64,000 bases of DNA from Entoloma clypeatum (GCA_963565915.1 OY751491.1:4278001-4342000), one strand, 5' to 3'; positions 31,167-42,678 are shown, numbered from the stretch's first letter. The notes: generated from the letters alone by a model not told the origin. Numbers and translations: made by a program.

Positions 31167-31555
31167 CTGTTACGGACTTACCGGTTTGTATGCTATGCAC
31201 TTTTCCCTTGCATCGTACCTTTGTTATTTCTTTGACTCATCGGACCGCTTATTCATTTACCTTTACTCTACCATTCTCCTTGAGTATACTTCGCTCCCGC
31301 GCTGACTCGCACTCCGCAGTAGGGATTACTCAGTCCGCAGTCGTCTGACTCACTTCGCACTGCCTTTCCGCAGTTACTGACTCATCCGCACTGCCTTCCG
31401 CAGCTACTGACTCACTCGCTACCGCTCGTAGCCAGTACTATATAAACCCCATGTACCATAGCTACATTCCTTAGATTTAGCAATCACTTTGCTCTTCGCC
31501 TTTCCACTTCCTGCATACTCTGCCCGAACCTTGGAATGGTTTGTTAAGCATAACA
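31167..31555 (+). repeat. 5' LTR of the Ty3/Gypsy element
   Basis: 389 bp, TG...CA ends. TATA box in ACTATATAAACCCC at about 31,436-31,449. U3 holds tandemly repeated CCGCAGT-ACTGACTCA modules. Compared with the 3' LTR about six differences were noted (for example CTATGCAC/CTACGCAC), pointing to a recent insertion. Confidence 0.95.
31233..31414. promoter_or_regulatory. Four TGACTCA (Gcn4/AP-1 type) sites in U3 of the Gypsy LTR
   Basis: Exact TGACTCA occurs at 31,233-31,239, 31,346-31,352, 31,378-31,384 and 31,408-31,414, upstream of the TATA box. This is the classic site for fungal bZIP activators of the Gcn4/CpcA type, which respond to amino-acid starvation. Two sites remain in the old solo LTR at 1,628-2,014. 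Regulation by such a factor is inferred. Confidence 0.6.
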
Positions 31556-31618
31556 AGTTGCTAAATCTCGTTAGGTTCGCCCAGAGCGAAGAGAGCAACT
31601 ACCAGATGAGTCAAGACG

Positions 31619-33213
31619 TTGCGCTTCTTTGAAGACTTCACCAGTAACCCATTCAGCACGCCAGAAGCCCAACAGGAGGAGCTAAGTCCTCGAGACAGTA
31701 TCGATTTTACGCTTATCCAGCAGTACATCGAATCGGAGATCCGTCGCATCCTACAGCAGGTGCTTGACGAAGAACCAGACAACGACGAGCATCGCCCCCA
31801 CGGCGAGATAGCAGAGAGCATCCATCTTGCTCGGCAACACCAGATCGCGCGTTACAACGCCCGACAGAATGAACTCGAAAGCTTTCGCGTTCAAGAAGGA
31901 CCTCAGACAGGTCGGATCACAGAGATCAGAGAGTATATCGGTGTCCAGACAACCGTTATCAGAAGATTGATTAGGACGCTCACATCGAGACGTCCCAGAG
32001 CCACATCATCACGTCTTACTCAAAGCAGCAGATCTACGCCCACTTCACCACCGAAGAACAACAGACCGAGTACAACCGCTGGGCACGAAACGAGAGACTT
32101 GACCCCTTCTCGAGACCAACAGACGCGCAGGAACAGAGATTCCTTAGAGATTTACGGAGGAAATACTCTGAACGCTTTGCCAGTGATTCTGCCAATGAGT
32201 CCCCTGACGAATTTACTTTTGACTCCGCGCAGTCAGATATCGAACAGACGCCTAGAACAGGGACTCATTTTCAATCCTTACCTGTATCCCGAACCCCATC
32301 TTCATCCCAACAACCCGACTCCTCTTCTCCTCCGCAGACTCTAAACATGGCAGAAGCTCCGGCTGTACAAACAATGGATACATCCAAGATCATCAAGGAT
32401 CCTGGGATGTTCAAGGACAGATACACCTTTGACGAGTGGTGGAAAGCCACCAAACTATACATCAGGTTCCAAAAGAGCCTCACAGACGATCAGAAGATTC
32501 TTGCGGTGTTATCCCGCATGATGGAAGGGTCCGGCAGACACTGGGCCAGTAACAAGTTAGACGCTCTTGCCGTTGACAACGAGAACATCACCTGGCTAGG
32601 TTTTTCCGATGATATCGCCACACGATTCTCCATTGCCAACAAGTCGGTCGCTGCCAAAGCGAGACTCGAAGTCCTGAAACAAGAGAAACGCACTGTTGAT
32701 GAATTCTTGGATGAATTTGAAGAAGTCTTGAAACTGTCAAACCTTGGCGAAGAAACTGGGAAATACATCCTAGAGAAGAACGTCAACCGCAGAATCTCTG
32801 AACAAGTGGCCAGCGATGGCAAGACGTACACCGATTACGCAAAGGAGATCCGAAACAAGGGACAACAGATGGAAGGACATGCACTGGTCATCCAAGGTGG
32901 CGGCGACATGCGCACTGGATCGGGTACCACTTATGGTGGTCAGGGCAAAGCCATGGAGATCGACAAAGCAGGAGTAGCCCGTTGCTACAACTGTCAGCGC
33001 TTCGGTCATCTGGCTAAAGACTGTAGCGCTCCAAAGAAGAAAGATGGTCGCAAGTGTTTCAACTGTGACCAAGAAGGCCATATCGCGCGCAACTGCCGCA
33101 AGCCGAAGAAGAACTCCGGAAGGGTTAGGAAGGTATCCGAGGAAGATGCCAAGAATGATGAAACCACAATCTTAGAAGCCGACGAGAAGGATTTTCCCGA
33201 AGGGTCCGATTAA
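31619..33213 (+). CDS. gag: Gag of the Ty3/Gypsy element (N-terminal frame change)
   Basis: The conserved part starts with MAEAPAVQTMDTSKI at 32,347 and ends with TAA at 33,211-33,213 (288 codons). It has a Gypsy capsid region (WWKATKLYIRFQKSL, AVLSRMMEGSGRHW) and two zinc knuckles, CYNCQRFGHLAKDC and CFNCDQEGHIARNC, near residues 213 and 237, which bind RNA. Upstream, 31,619-32,344 is also open. In its 3' half the better protein-like reading (HFTTEEQQTEYNRWARNERL) is in the same frame as gag. An N-terminal extension with one frameshift near 31,940-32,010 is therefore likely, either a mutation or an assembly indel. It is followed by pol in other frames. Confidence 0.85.
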
Positions 33214-33239
33214 ACGACGCTAAGTCGCGACCCTTATCT

Positions 33240-36200
33240 ATTAAACGGACTTGCTTGCCTTGTATGACTGCAGACAATAGAACCTATGTCATCCCTGCCA
33301 AGCGAGCCGCTGTGTCGACTAAGATTGTGAAGGGAGATAAACCTCCGAAAAGACGAGAAATCAGGCTGTTAGCGCAGCTCAAAACACGACGAGGACCAAA
33401 GGTTATCTGACCTGAGGTTGACAGCGGATGTGAACGCACATGCATTCATCCCAGAATAGTACGCGAACAGAACCTCCCCACGCGAGGAATACCACCCATA
33501 GCAATTCTAAATGCAGATGGATCACCAAATTGACAACAGAAAGCGAGCCAGCTTGCCGAAGTCAAACTGGATTTGGGAGCACATCAGGAAACCATGGAAG
33601 CAATGGTACTGGACATTGGGAGGACAGACATGCTCTTGGGACATGACTGGTTGATACACCACAACCCCACAATCAATTGGACAACCGGCGCGGTAACATT
33701 TAACCGGTGCCCAACAACATGTCGAACCAAACACTCGGATTTTAGGATTAACCTTAATGGTTGCAAACACCGGGTTCGTATGGTTGAGGTGCGCGACAAA
33801 GATGCACCCAAAAAGTCGGATCAGAAATGGAAGCCTGGAGACCCTATTTTGGAAGCTGTCACTCCCACACCACCTCCCACAACCAAACGACCCTCATATG
33901 TTGAACGATTTGCTCATCTTTTCGAGAAAGAGAACTTTGACAAGATCCCAAAGGAGAGGGAATGGGACCATGGTATCGAACTTACACCGGACGCACCAAA
34001 GGAACTAGGGGGAAATACATATCCTATGACGCAAAAGGAACAAGAAGAATTGGACGCATTCATTGACGAGGGTCTAGCAACAGGAAAGATCCGCCCGTCC
34101 AAATCCCCTTATGCCTCCCCTTGCTTCTTCATCAACAAGAAGGATGGCTCCAAACGATTGGTACAAGATTACCGCATGGTCAATAAATTCACGGTCAAAG
34201 ACAAGTTCCCACTCCCACGAATATCCGATCTCTTGGACGTACTGAAAGATGCGGTCTACTTCAATAAAATGGACATCATGTGGGGTTATAACAACGTCCG
34301 GATTAAGGAGGGCGATGAATGGAAAGCTGCCTTCCTCACCAGTCGAGGATTGTTCGAACCATTGGTCATGTTTTTTGGTCTTTGCAATTCCCCGGGAACG
34401 TTCTCCCGAATGATGGCTAGTCTATTCCGGGACCAGATCCGCCGACGTATCTGCGTGATCTACATGGATGACATCGTGGTTATTGGTAAAACCAAGGAAG
34501 AACTCGCGCGAAACACTGAAGAAATCCTACAATCCTATCGGACAATGATTTGTTCCTAAAGGAGAAGAAGTGTTTATGGGAAGTAACGAAATGTCCTATA
34601 TTGGGATATGTGGTTGGTGAGGGACGTGTCGAGATGGAAACTGAGAAGGTGGATACAATTCGAAACTGGCGAGCACCCACATCAAAAAAGGAAGTTCAGA
34701 AGTTCCTTGGATTTGCTAACTTCTATCGGCGTTTTATTGAAGGGTACTCAAACATCGCGAAACCTCTCACCGCGCTCACAGGCGGTATGGCATTTACTTG
34801 GGGACCAACAGAGCAGCAAGCTTTCGAAGGTCTCATACGGGCAATTACATCGGCACTGGTCTTGGCATTACCGAAACCAGAGGGACAGTTCAGGGTTGAA
34901 ACTGATGCATCGGGCTATGCAATCGGAGCAGTACTCTCTCAGAAGCAAAACGACAAATGGCACCCCATCGCATTCTTGTCGCGGACCATGTCCGCGGCCG
35001 AACAAAATTACGAGATATACGACAAGGAACTCCTGGCAGTCGTGGAAGCATTGAAAGATTGGAGACACTATCTGCTCGAAGCCAGGGAACGTTTTGAAAT
35101 CTTGACCAATCACAAGAACCTGGAATATTTCCGTCGCCCTCAGGACCTGAATCAATGACAGCGACGCTGGAAAATGAAGTTACAAGACTATGACTTCGAA
35201 TTACGGCATGTGCCCGGCAAGACCAATGTGAAAGCAGACATCCTGTCACGCTTACCCTGGTATGAAGCGGAACTCGAACCACAGGACAGTGACCAGATGC
35301 TCAAGGAGGGACTATTCTTGAAACGGTTGGAATCAGAAGATGTGGTACAAATGGAGATGTTCACGGAGGAACAATTCTTTGAAGGGGGTGAAACATCTGA
35401 TTCCATCAAAATTGGAAACATCACAACCATTGAAAACCCATGGATCGCATGCGTCAAGGGTTCAAACCGCATGGAGACAGAAGCAGCCCAGGGTCTAAAG
35501 AAGAATCCTCATTGGTATCAACAGGAAAACGGCATCACATATGCAGGCGAACGAGTCTATGTCCCGCCAGATCCACAATTACAACAAGAATTGATGTTCG
35601 AGTCACACGATGCACCAGTGGCCGGACATCCAGGACAGTACCGGACACATGAACTCCTCACTCGCACCTACTGGTGGCCTACCATACTGCATGATGTGAA
35701 GAAGTACGTGAAGGGTTGCGACACTTGTCAACGCAACAAGATTAACCGACAAAAGCGACATGCTCCGCTACATCCCCATGCAGCACCAAGTCACCCATGG
35801 GAAGACATAGGAATCGACATTGTGGGACCGATACCAGAATCTGATGGAAAAAACGCAATTCTGGTCATCACGGATAGACATTCAAAGATGCTTCACCTCA
35901 TTCCGACAACTGTGGAACTATCGGCTGAAGGATTAGCCAAGATCTATCGGGATCAGATATGGAAGCTTCATGGGATCCCCAAGAAGATCATCAGCGATAG
36001 GGGACCGCAGTTCGCCGCGAAGTTCATGGAGATACTCTGCCGCATGTTAGGGATCAAGAGGAACCTGTCCACTGCATACCACCCACAGACTGATGGACAG
36101 GCCGAGCGATCGCATCAGGAAACAGAAGCATTCTTACGAAACTTTGTCAACCACCTACAGGATGATTGGGCTGAATGGATCGCAATCGCAGAGTTCCAGT

Positions 36201-36861
36201 ACAATGACAAAGAACATCAGGCAACGAAACACACCCCATTCTACCTCAACTACGGTTTACATCTGTGGAAGGGAGAACTCGTGTTAGAAGATACCAATCC
36301 GGCTGCCAACGACTTCTTGAAAAAACTCAAACAGGCACGAGAAGAAGCCAATGCTGCGCTGAAACAAGCACAGGATCAGATGAAGAAGACAGTTGACACA
36401 CGGCGAAGTCCGTCTCGGGACTACCGCATCGGAGACAAGGTGTGGCTGGAAGGGGCTAACATCAGGACCGATCGACCCTCAAAGAAACTTGATGCACTCC
36501 GACACGGACCATTCAAAGTCCTAGAGAAGAAAGGAGCTAGCGCGTACCTTGTTGATCTTCCAAAGACTTGGAAGATAATTCACCCTGTGTTCAACGAGAC
36601 CCTGTTGTCACCATATAAACTCCGAAGTACGCCATCCAGAAAAAGAAACCAGCCCCTGATCCGATCATCATCGAAGGACGAGGAGAGTACCATGTGTCTA
36701 CGATTCTGGACTCTCGAAAGTCCCGTGGAAAGATCCAGTACCTCGTTCAGTGGGAAGGATATGGCCCAGAAGAGAACACATGGGAACCTCGAGCTAATGT
36801 TCAGAACGCTCAAGATTTGATCCGTGATTTCCATCGGCAGAACCCGTCTCAACCACAATAA
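33240..36861 (+). pseudogene. pol: Pol of the Ty3/Gypsy element (PR-RT-RH-IN-chromodomain) with frame breaks
   Basis: Protease: VDSGCERTCIHP at about 33,417, then LGHDWLIHHNP near 33,640. RT: VQDYRMVNKFTV and the intact active site VIYMDDIVVIG (about 34,459). RNase H: TDASGYAIGAVLSQ and YDKELLAVVEALKDW. Integrase: H-H-C-C with GCDTCQ, catalytic residues in IDIVGPI, SDRGPQF and DGQAERSHQ all present. The chromodomain, EYHVSTILDSRKSRGK then QWEGYGPEENTWEP, ends with TAA at 36,859-36,861. The frame is broken by a TGA near 33,530, a shift near 34,540, a TGA at 35,156-35,158 and a shift near 36,620. With such similar LTRs these lesions must be recent, or some are sequencing indels. Confidence 0.9.
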
Positions 36862-36994
36862 AAGATGAGTTCTCAAAACCCATGACAGTATCGACCTCAT
36901 CAGTCAACCACACACCGAGTTCCCTGGTCTAGTCTTCTCCCTGCCCAATATAGCCACTCCATTCTTCTTTTATCTCTCAACCATCCTCACCGCC

Positions 36995-37366
36995 ATGTCA
37001 AACACCATCATCACCTCCACCTCCACCACCGACATCAACCCCGCCATCGCCGCCCTTATGAACGAAGCGCTCTCCATGAGAGACCAAATCCACGCTCTCA
37101 AAACTTCCCTTGCCGACCTCCTCCATCGCCAGATGCATATCCGGCTCCACTCGCTGTCCAACCTACCCGTCGCCCCGAGTCCCGAGGAAAAACAAATCCT
37201 TGGAAACTATACCAGCACCCTTGTGATCGAGAATCGACGTATTCGGCTGGCTATCAAAGGCCTCGAACTCGCCATAGCCATCAACGAGGAGCTGATATAT
37301 GATTGGAGCCTCAAGGAAAGTCCGAACTGGTCCAATCCCGGCAACAACAAGGGATGGGGACAATGA
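36995..37366 (+). CDS. Extra 3' ORF of the Ty3/Gypsy element (123 residues)
   Basis: Starts ATG in CACCGCCATGTC, a good fungal start context, 133 bp after the pol stop, and ends TGA at 37,364-37,366, just before the polypurine tract and 3' LTR. The product is helical, with a probable coiled coil over residues 10-100 (AALMNEALSMRDQIHALKTS, then ENRRIRLAIKGLELAIAINE). There are no membrane segments, Cys clusters or catalytic motifs. It is uninterrupted while pol is broken. Most Gypsy elements lack an ORF here. A dispensable accessory protein or a captured host sequence are both possible. Function unknown. Confidence 0.55.
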   Translation: MSNTIITSTSTTDINPAIAALMNEALSMRDQIHALKTSLADLLHRQMHIRLHSLSNLPVAPSPEEKQILGNYTSTLVIENRRIRLAIKGLELAIAINEELIYDWSLKESPNWSNPGNNKGWGQ

Positions 37367-37400
37367 CTCTGTGAGGACACAGAGCTTGAGGAGGGGAACA

Positions 37401-37788
37401 TGTTACGGACTTACCGGTTTGTATGCTACGCACTTTTCCCTTGCATCGTACCTTCGTTATTTCTTTGACTCATCGGACCGCTTATTCATTTACCTTTACT
37501 CTACCATTCTCCTTTAGTATACTTCGCTCCCGCGCTGACTCGCACTCCGCAGTAGGGATTACTCAGTCCGCAGTCGTCTGACTCACTTCGCACTGCCTTT
37601 CCGCAGTTACTGACTCATCCGCACTGCCTTCCGCAGCTACTGACTCACTCGCTACCGCTCGTAGCCAGTACTATATAAACCCCATGTACCATAGCTACAT
37701 TCCTTAGATTTAGCAATCACTTTGCTCTTTGCCTTTCCACTTCCTGCATACTCTGCCCGAACCTTGGAACGGTTTGTTAAGCATAACA
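37401..37788 (+). repeat. 3' LTR of the Ty3/Gypsy element
   Basis: 388 bp, nearly identical to 31,167-31,555. Preceded by the purine tract GAGGAGGGGAACA. Followed directly by the target duplication CTTAC and the resumed Plavaka frame. Confidence 0.95.
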
Positions 37789-38421
37789 CTTACACCACTT
37801 GTCATCAGCCACTTTGCCAACTCCCATTCTTCTTCAGTTGCAAAGGGATGCCAAGGTTCATGTCCGACTTTTTGCTGCTGCTCCCTCCATTCCTGAAATG
37901 TGCTTTTGCAGGGTGCCAAGACAGATCCAGCAGGTCTGGAGAACTCTTCAATCCAATGAATTGAGGAGCATCTTTGTCTGGAAGATCCTTGACAGTTGGG
38001 CGTCGTGATTGTGATGGTGCATCCGCCAGTGGCTCAGGTTTGGGAACGAGGTCTGCCCATGACCATGAAAACAGATTAAGTTCAATCTCTGGCAAGTCAT
38101 GGGGTGTACGGCCACTTTGGGGGGTTGGATGGTATTTTTGATTGATTTTTTCACGACAGGTGGCACTCTGCGCCAAGTGTGACCTAATGCCTTGTTTTGT
38201 AGGTTTTCGAGCTCCACAGATTTCACAAAAGAACTACATTGTGTGGAAGGGAATCGAGCAGAGGTTTGAGAGGTCGGTCACCAGAACTCGTGGTGCTCAG
38301 AAACAGCATCGGGTAGGTGGCGCTGCTCTGTGGCGTGATTGAAAACTTTTCTCATCTCTACCCACCACTTCCCTTGACTCAGCTGTTTCTTTTGTCTGCC
38401 TCCGCCAGCTTGTGCCAACCA

Positions 38422-40733
38422 ATGGCACATCATGTCGTCTCCTCTGAATCTGATGGAGATGAAGAACCACTCCAGGCTGCTCAGACTCCGGCTAAGTCCA
38501 AGGCGAAGAAGCGGCCAGCTGTACCCAACAGTAACTTGTCTTTTCTATATTGTCCTATCAGCATCTAAAGTTTTGTTTATATAGATGACGAGGATGATGA
38601 TGATCCTCCTCAGTCCGCCAACAAACAGGTATGGAAGGCAAGTCAGAAGCAAAATTTGAATGGTATGTTATGCTTTGTCCCTGAGCCCAGCTGGTCATGA
38701 TCTGTGTTTCAGATAAGGAAAATATCGCGAAGACGCAGGCAGCCCTCGCTAAGCTCCAAAAAAAACTCAAGGCCATGAAAAAAAAAGTAGCTGAACCCAG
38801 TGCTGATGGCAAGGATGATGATGATGACATCAAGAGTGAGGACAAGGACAGAGAGTCTATGGCTTCTCGAGCACAGTATATTTTCCTCATTTTTGTGAAC
38901 TCTCATATATTAATCTCTCATCGTTAGATTCGTCCTTTGGTGACAATTGATGTTGATCAAACCCCCAAGCAGGCTCCTGAGCTTCACCATGTTGACTGTA
39001 ACCACCAATCCACCACCACCACTGCCAACGAGGCTTCACAACGCCAAATTACTGACCCCGAAGAGGCTTTGACACCACTGGGCAGTGGCACAGACTCTAG
39101 GGATCCCACTCCTCAAGAAAGTCAGCTGTGTTTGTTCTCTGTTGCTGCCTCTAACGCACCACCATCCTCTACGGCTCTCAAAGTATTGGACAATATTGAT
39201 CTCAAATCACGACCCAAGCTCACAGACTTTGAAAATCCTCTGGTGCAGGCAGTCCTTCTGTGTACCATGGCTGGATGCGAAGTCTACATATGCACTATGA
39301 ATGCATTTCCCAATGATGGGTCGAAGGTGCAATGGTTACCTGTCATTTGGGCTGAGGCTCACTCTTTCCTCAATGTATCTCAGACATTTGAACTCTCAGA
39401 TCGCGCAGTACAATTAGTTGGTCCTTTTCTCTCAGCAATCTTATTAAAAATCATTAACAATTATTCAGATCAAGAAATGTGGCTCACACATATGAGGGGA
39501 GATCCTCGACCACGTCTGTTCCCTTGTTGTGGCTGTGTTTTGGTTCTGTCATAATATGTGGCCAAAGGAAGTCAGGCAGAATTCAAAGCTGGTGAAAGAG
39601 TTGATAGAAAAGGCAGTGTTTCACTACAAGGTATGTTCAATTAAATGTCTGAATACACAAACACAAGCTAGTTACAGTATGCCCAAAATCCTATCATTCA
39701 GCAAATCCTCCATGTTGCATGGTTCAAAAACGCGGAGTCTCGCAGCATTATTTTCAAGAAATACTTCAATCCAATCTTGCTCAAAACTCTCGCCCTGATT
39801 TTGACCCTGGTGTGTAGATGTATTCCTCATTTTTTTGTTATCATACTGACATTCCTGGTTGTAGACGGAGTTTTGCCTGAAAGAGTGGAGCACTGGGGCT
39901 CACAAACAGGCATCCTTTGAGGAAAAAGTAGTTGCATCATACTTAGTGTTTGAAAGTTCAGTCCAGTCCAGTTTTTTGCCCAAAAAAATTAAGAACCTAG
40001 AACCAAGACTGGTTGAGTGGTTTCTCCAAAAAACTGAAACCAGGACTGGACTGGTCAAAGACTGGTGAACCAGTCTTTCCTTTCTCAAAAAAGTAAACCA
40101 GGACTGGTTCAAACTGGTTTAAACTGGTCATTTTCCAATTTATTAAAACTATTTCAAAATATCATTTATAACACATTTCAAAACATTTTATAGAAGCTTT
40201 GATGAACAAAATCTATGTGAACCTATATGAACCTGTGTGAACCTATGACCAGTTTACATTTTTTGAGTCTCAAATCAAGACTGGTGTTGAACCAGTCTTC
40301 TTTTTTTCCAAAATTTGAAGAACCTGAGACTCAAAAATCTGAAACTTGAGACTGCAGTCCAGTCTCTCACCAGTCTTTACCAGTCTGGTTCTGGTCCATT
40401 TCTAGGTCTTTGAGACTGGACTTCAAAACACTAATCATACTACAAGGCTCACCTAGCCGACCTCAAGACATGGAGCAATATTGACGAGGTTGTTACGACA
40501 AATCAGCGAAAGACTCTATTCAGACAAGCTGAGTAAGGTCCTTTCTCTGACATCACACATGGCATGAATCTCACCATCAATTTTGTAGACACCATTCAGG
40601 ATGTGTTGACAATTCACTACCAGTTCGGCAGCTCATTGGAGAGGAAGAGGAGCGTGCACATAGTGAACTTGCTGGTTATACAGGCAAGACAGAAAGTGAG
40701 GGTGAGGATTTGGAAAATGGGATTGACTCATAG
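38422..40733 (+). pseudogene. DUF6532-like basidiomycete gene interrupted by a MITE
   Basis: Coding begins near MAHHVVSSESDGDEEP (38,422; an upstream exon is possible). It continues through short exons with acidic DDEDDDDPPQ and a Lys-rich coiled coil, then a Ser/Thr/Pro-rich region (38,938-39,290) and a domain from about 39,290. The diagnostic C-terminal part matches basidiomycete DUF6532: a segment with IIQQILHVAWFKN, IIFKKYFNPI and KTLALILTL (about 39,690-39,807), an intron, then TEFCLKEWSTG and, across the MITE, VASYYKAHLADLKTW. The last exon is acidic and ends TAG at 40,731-40,733. Function of DUF6532 is unknown; it is often near transposons. Without the 490-bp MITE the reading would be continuous, so the gene was probably intact until that insertion. 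Divergent from the Plavaka remnant. Confidence 0.65.
39944..40433. mobile_element. hAT-type MITE, 490 bp, inside a DUF6532 exon
   Basis: Ends TAGTGTTTGAAAGTTCAGTC and GACTGGACTTCAAAACACTA are imperfect inverted repeats. A perfect 8-bp target duplication ATCATACT flanks it (39,936-39,943 and 40,434-40,441). The interior is rich in ACTGG/CCAGT words in both orientations, as in hAT subterminal repeats. Related ends occur at 17,014, 19,246 and 28,624. Confidence 0.93.
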
Positions 40734-42582
40734 TTCAGTGTAGTGCATAGTGTTACTCCCTCAAATATATGGTTGTTTTTCATTTTTGTATTGCTTGCAT
40801 GTAGTGGACTACATGTCAGAACTAAGGTTACCGAGAGCAACGGTTGACAAAATTGTCGTCGTAGCAGTCCTAATATGGTAAATATGGGTGACTACATATC
40901 ATAGCGGGTTGCTACCCGACTGCTCTCATTCACTACAAGATGACTATGGACTCTTGGCTGTGGGCTACAGATGAGCAACAGATCACTATGTAACAGGGAC
41001 TTGTGTACCCAGGTATGCCGGCTACCAAGATCTCATAGTGCTACATACTCAAGTGATTTTTTCCTGATGCAAAGGAAATCAAGCAGAGATTGAAATGACT
41101 TTGAAATAATTTTTGATTTGACGCCTAGATTAGATGGCCAGATGTCGGGACCAGAAGCCGTCCAACTGATGGCATGTTAGATGGGTGACAATGGCATGTT
41201 AGATGTGTGGGCGAAATAGCCATGTCATTGGATGTCGGATCAGAGGTTATATACAAAGAAGGCATGCATCATGATGGCACGTTAGATGGGTAACGAAAAA
41301 ATAGCTGGCGCCCATCTGGCAAAACTGATTTCTTGTAAACTCAAACTCGGAATTTCTAGAGGCAACAAGGATGTTGCCATATAGAAAGGGGCCACCTGGA
41401 GTAGGGCCTCAGGCCCAACTCCATACAGTCACATGACATAGACATGTAGACACGAGACAGCCTGTTGTAGACAGCATCTGCTATACCACAAGAGCCTGCT
41501 ACCCACTCCAAGACTGCCTGCCTGACCACTCCCACCTCTTCAGTACTGAGCGAGGAAACTTTCAAGTAAGAAAAAAATGGACGGTATTGCACAACACCGT
41601 CGTTGTGATTCAAGAGGAAGGAGATGATGCACCTCGTTATCCTGGCAAGGTCATTGGACCTGATGGGAGTCGTAGTATTGATGTTGATAGAATGAGTCGA
41701 TTTGGACGACGGTGTGCATCGCATATGAAAGTAATAGGCCACGAACCTTTCGTGGCCAATTCAGACATAGGAGGTGTAGGCACCCCTCAACCCTGCTTCC
41801 AATTCTTGTTCCTCCACCCCTTGAATGTCGTTGCATCCATCCGACTCCAAAGTTTTTGCCCTTGGTTAATTGTGTGTTCGTTGATATTGATAACCAGCCA
41901 TGAGAAAATTGTCAATATTTCAAAAAGAGGCAATATTCAATCAACAAACACATCCGGCATTTGTCGATCTTCAATATGCCCTTCTTTCCTTTGTCTTTCC
42001 CATCAAAGTTTTGTGAAAAATTTGAACATTGGTTCGTGTTCTCCCAAGGTACCAAACCCGAACCTCAAATGAGGTTCGGTGCAGCAAGATTCCCAAACCT
42101 GGACCCGAACCTTGGGTGAAGTTGGGTCCGGTTCGGGTCCGAACCCAGTTTGCAAGGTTCATGAACCTGACTGTGGCCAGTCTAGGTGAACACCCTCTCC
42201 AGCTCCCATGTCACTGACGACCCTGCCGGCATCTCGTCAGAGGCCCACACACATGAGTCGGGGACCAGCTCCCTTGCGACGTCATGCACGACTGGGGGCA
42301 GGACGGCCTTGACCCACAGCATCGCCTCGGGCAGGGTGAACGCAACACAGGAGGGGGGTTGTGTGCGCCATCTGCGAGGAGTTGAGGACAGTGAATGGGC
42401 ATGATGGGGCTGGGTGCAGGTGGGGACTGGGACGGTGTGGACTGGGACGGTGTGGAATGAGAGGTGGCCAGGCGATACATTTCTGCTCCCCATCGTGCGC
42501 TTATGGTTTTTTTTGTTTTTCATGTCATTTATTCTTGGAAAAACATATATGTGTGAGTACAACATACTAAATTATGAAGGAG

Positions 42583-42611
42583 GGGGGTGGGGGGGGGGGG
42601 GGGGGGGGGGT
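42583..42611 (+). repeat. Long G-run, potential G-quadruplex
   Basis: Almost 30 consecutive G with a single T, inside a longer purine-rich stretch. It adjoins copy 2 of the 60-bp repeat. Such a run can form a quadruplex and is prone to slippage and assembly errors, so its exact length is uncertain. Confidence 0.8.
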
Positions 42612-42619
42612 CCTTGGGG

Positions 42620-42678
42620 CCCGAAAAAAAAAAGTTCAACCCCCAGTATATTTTTTCTGTTCCGCCACCCCCTTGCAA
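42620..42678. repeat. Dispersed repeat of about 60 bp, copy 2
   Basis: Matches 5,368-5,425, including the GCCCGAAAAAAAAA start and the GTATATTTTTTCTGTTCCGCC core. Confidence 0.7.

Larger units (their letters stand above)
31167..37788 (+). mobile_element. Full-length Ty3/Gypsy chromovirus, 6,622 bp
   Basis: Two LTRs (31,167-31,555 and 37,401-37,788) begin TGTTACGG and end CATAACA. They differ at only a few, mostly C/T, positions. The 5-bp target duplication CTTAC lies at 31,162-31,166 and 37,789-37,793. The order is LTR, gag, protease, RT, RNase H, integrase, chromodomain, an extra 3' ORF, a polypurine tract (GAGGAGGGGAACA just before 37,401), LTR. No clear tRNA-complementary primer site follows the 5' LTR. 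It is inserted into the Plavaka gene, opposite in orientation. Confidence 0.95.
30790..38232 (-). pseudogene. Plavaka-type transposase, truncated and split by a Ty3/Gypsy element
   Basis: The N-terminal part lies at about 38,232-37,794: a C2H2-like finger (CEICGARKPTKQGIRSHLAQ, about 38,222-38,163), an acidic/Pro-rich linker and, after a frame change near 37,940, EPWHPFATEEEWELAKWLM. The frame continues across the Gypsy insertion (TSD CTTAC) as SQKKIGKFLELD at 31,161. After a probable intron it resumes with a segment containing LLQRIDSLPVGPDWTC, ITEELEVWCRNPVKC and ENPVFGKDNAY. The block ends at KNREYDA near 30,790, where Plavaka proteins continue with a conserved catalytic domain. Here the minisatellite begins instead. 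Plavaka is a basidiomycete-expanded DNA transposon family. This copy cannot work. Confidence 0.72.

Noticed and set aside
34500..34560. Programmed frameshift in Gypsy pol
   Set aside because: The shift is inside the RT domain rather than at the gag-pol border and there is no slippery site, so a mutation or base-calling indel is more likely.
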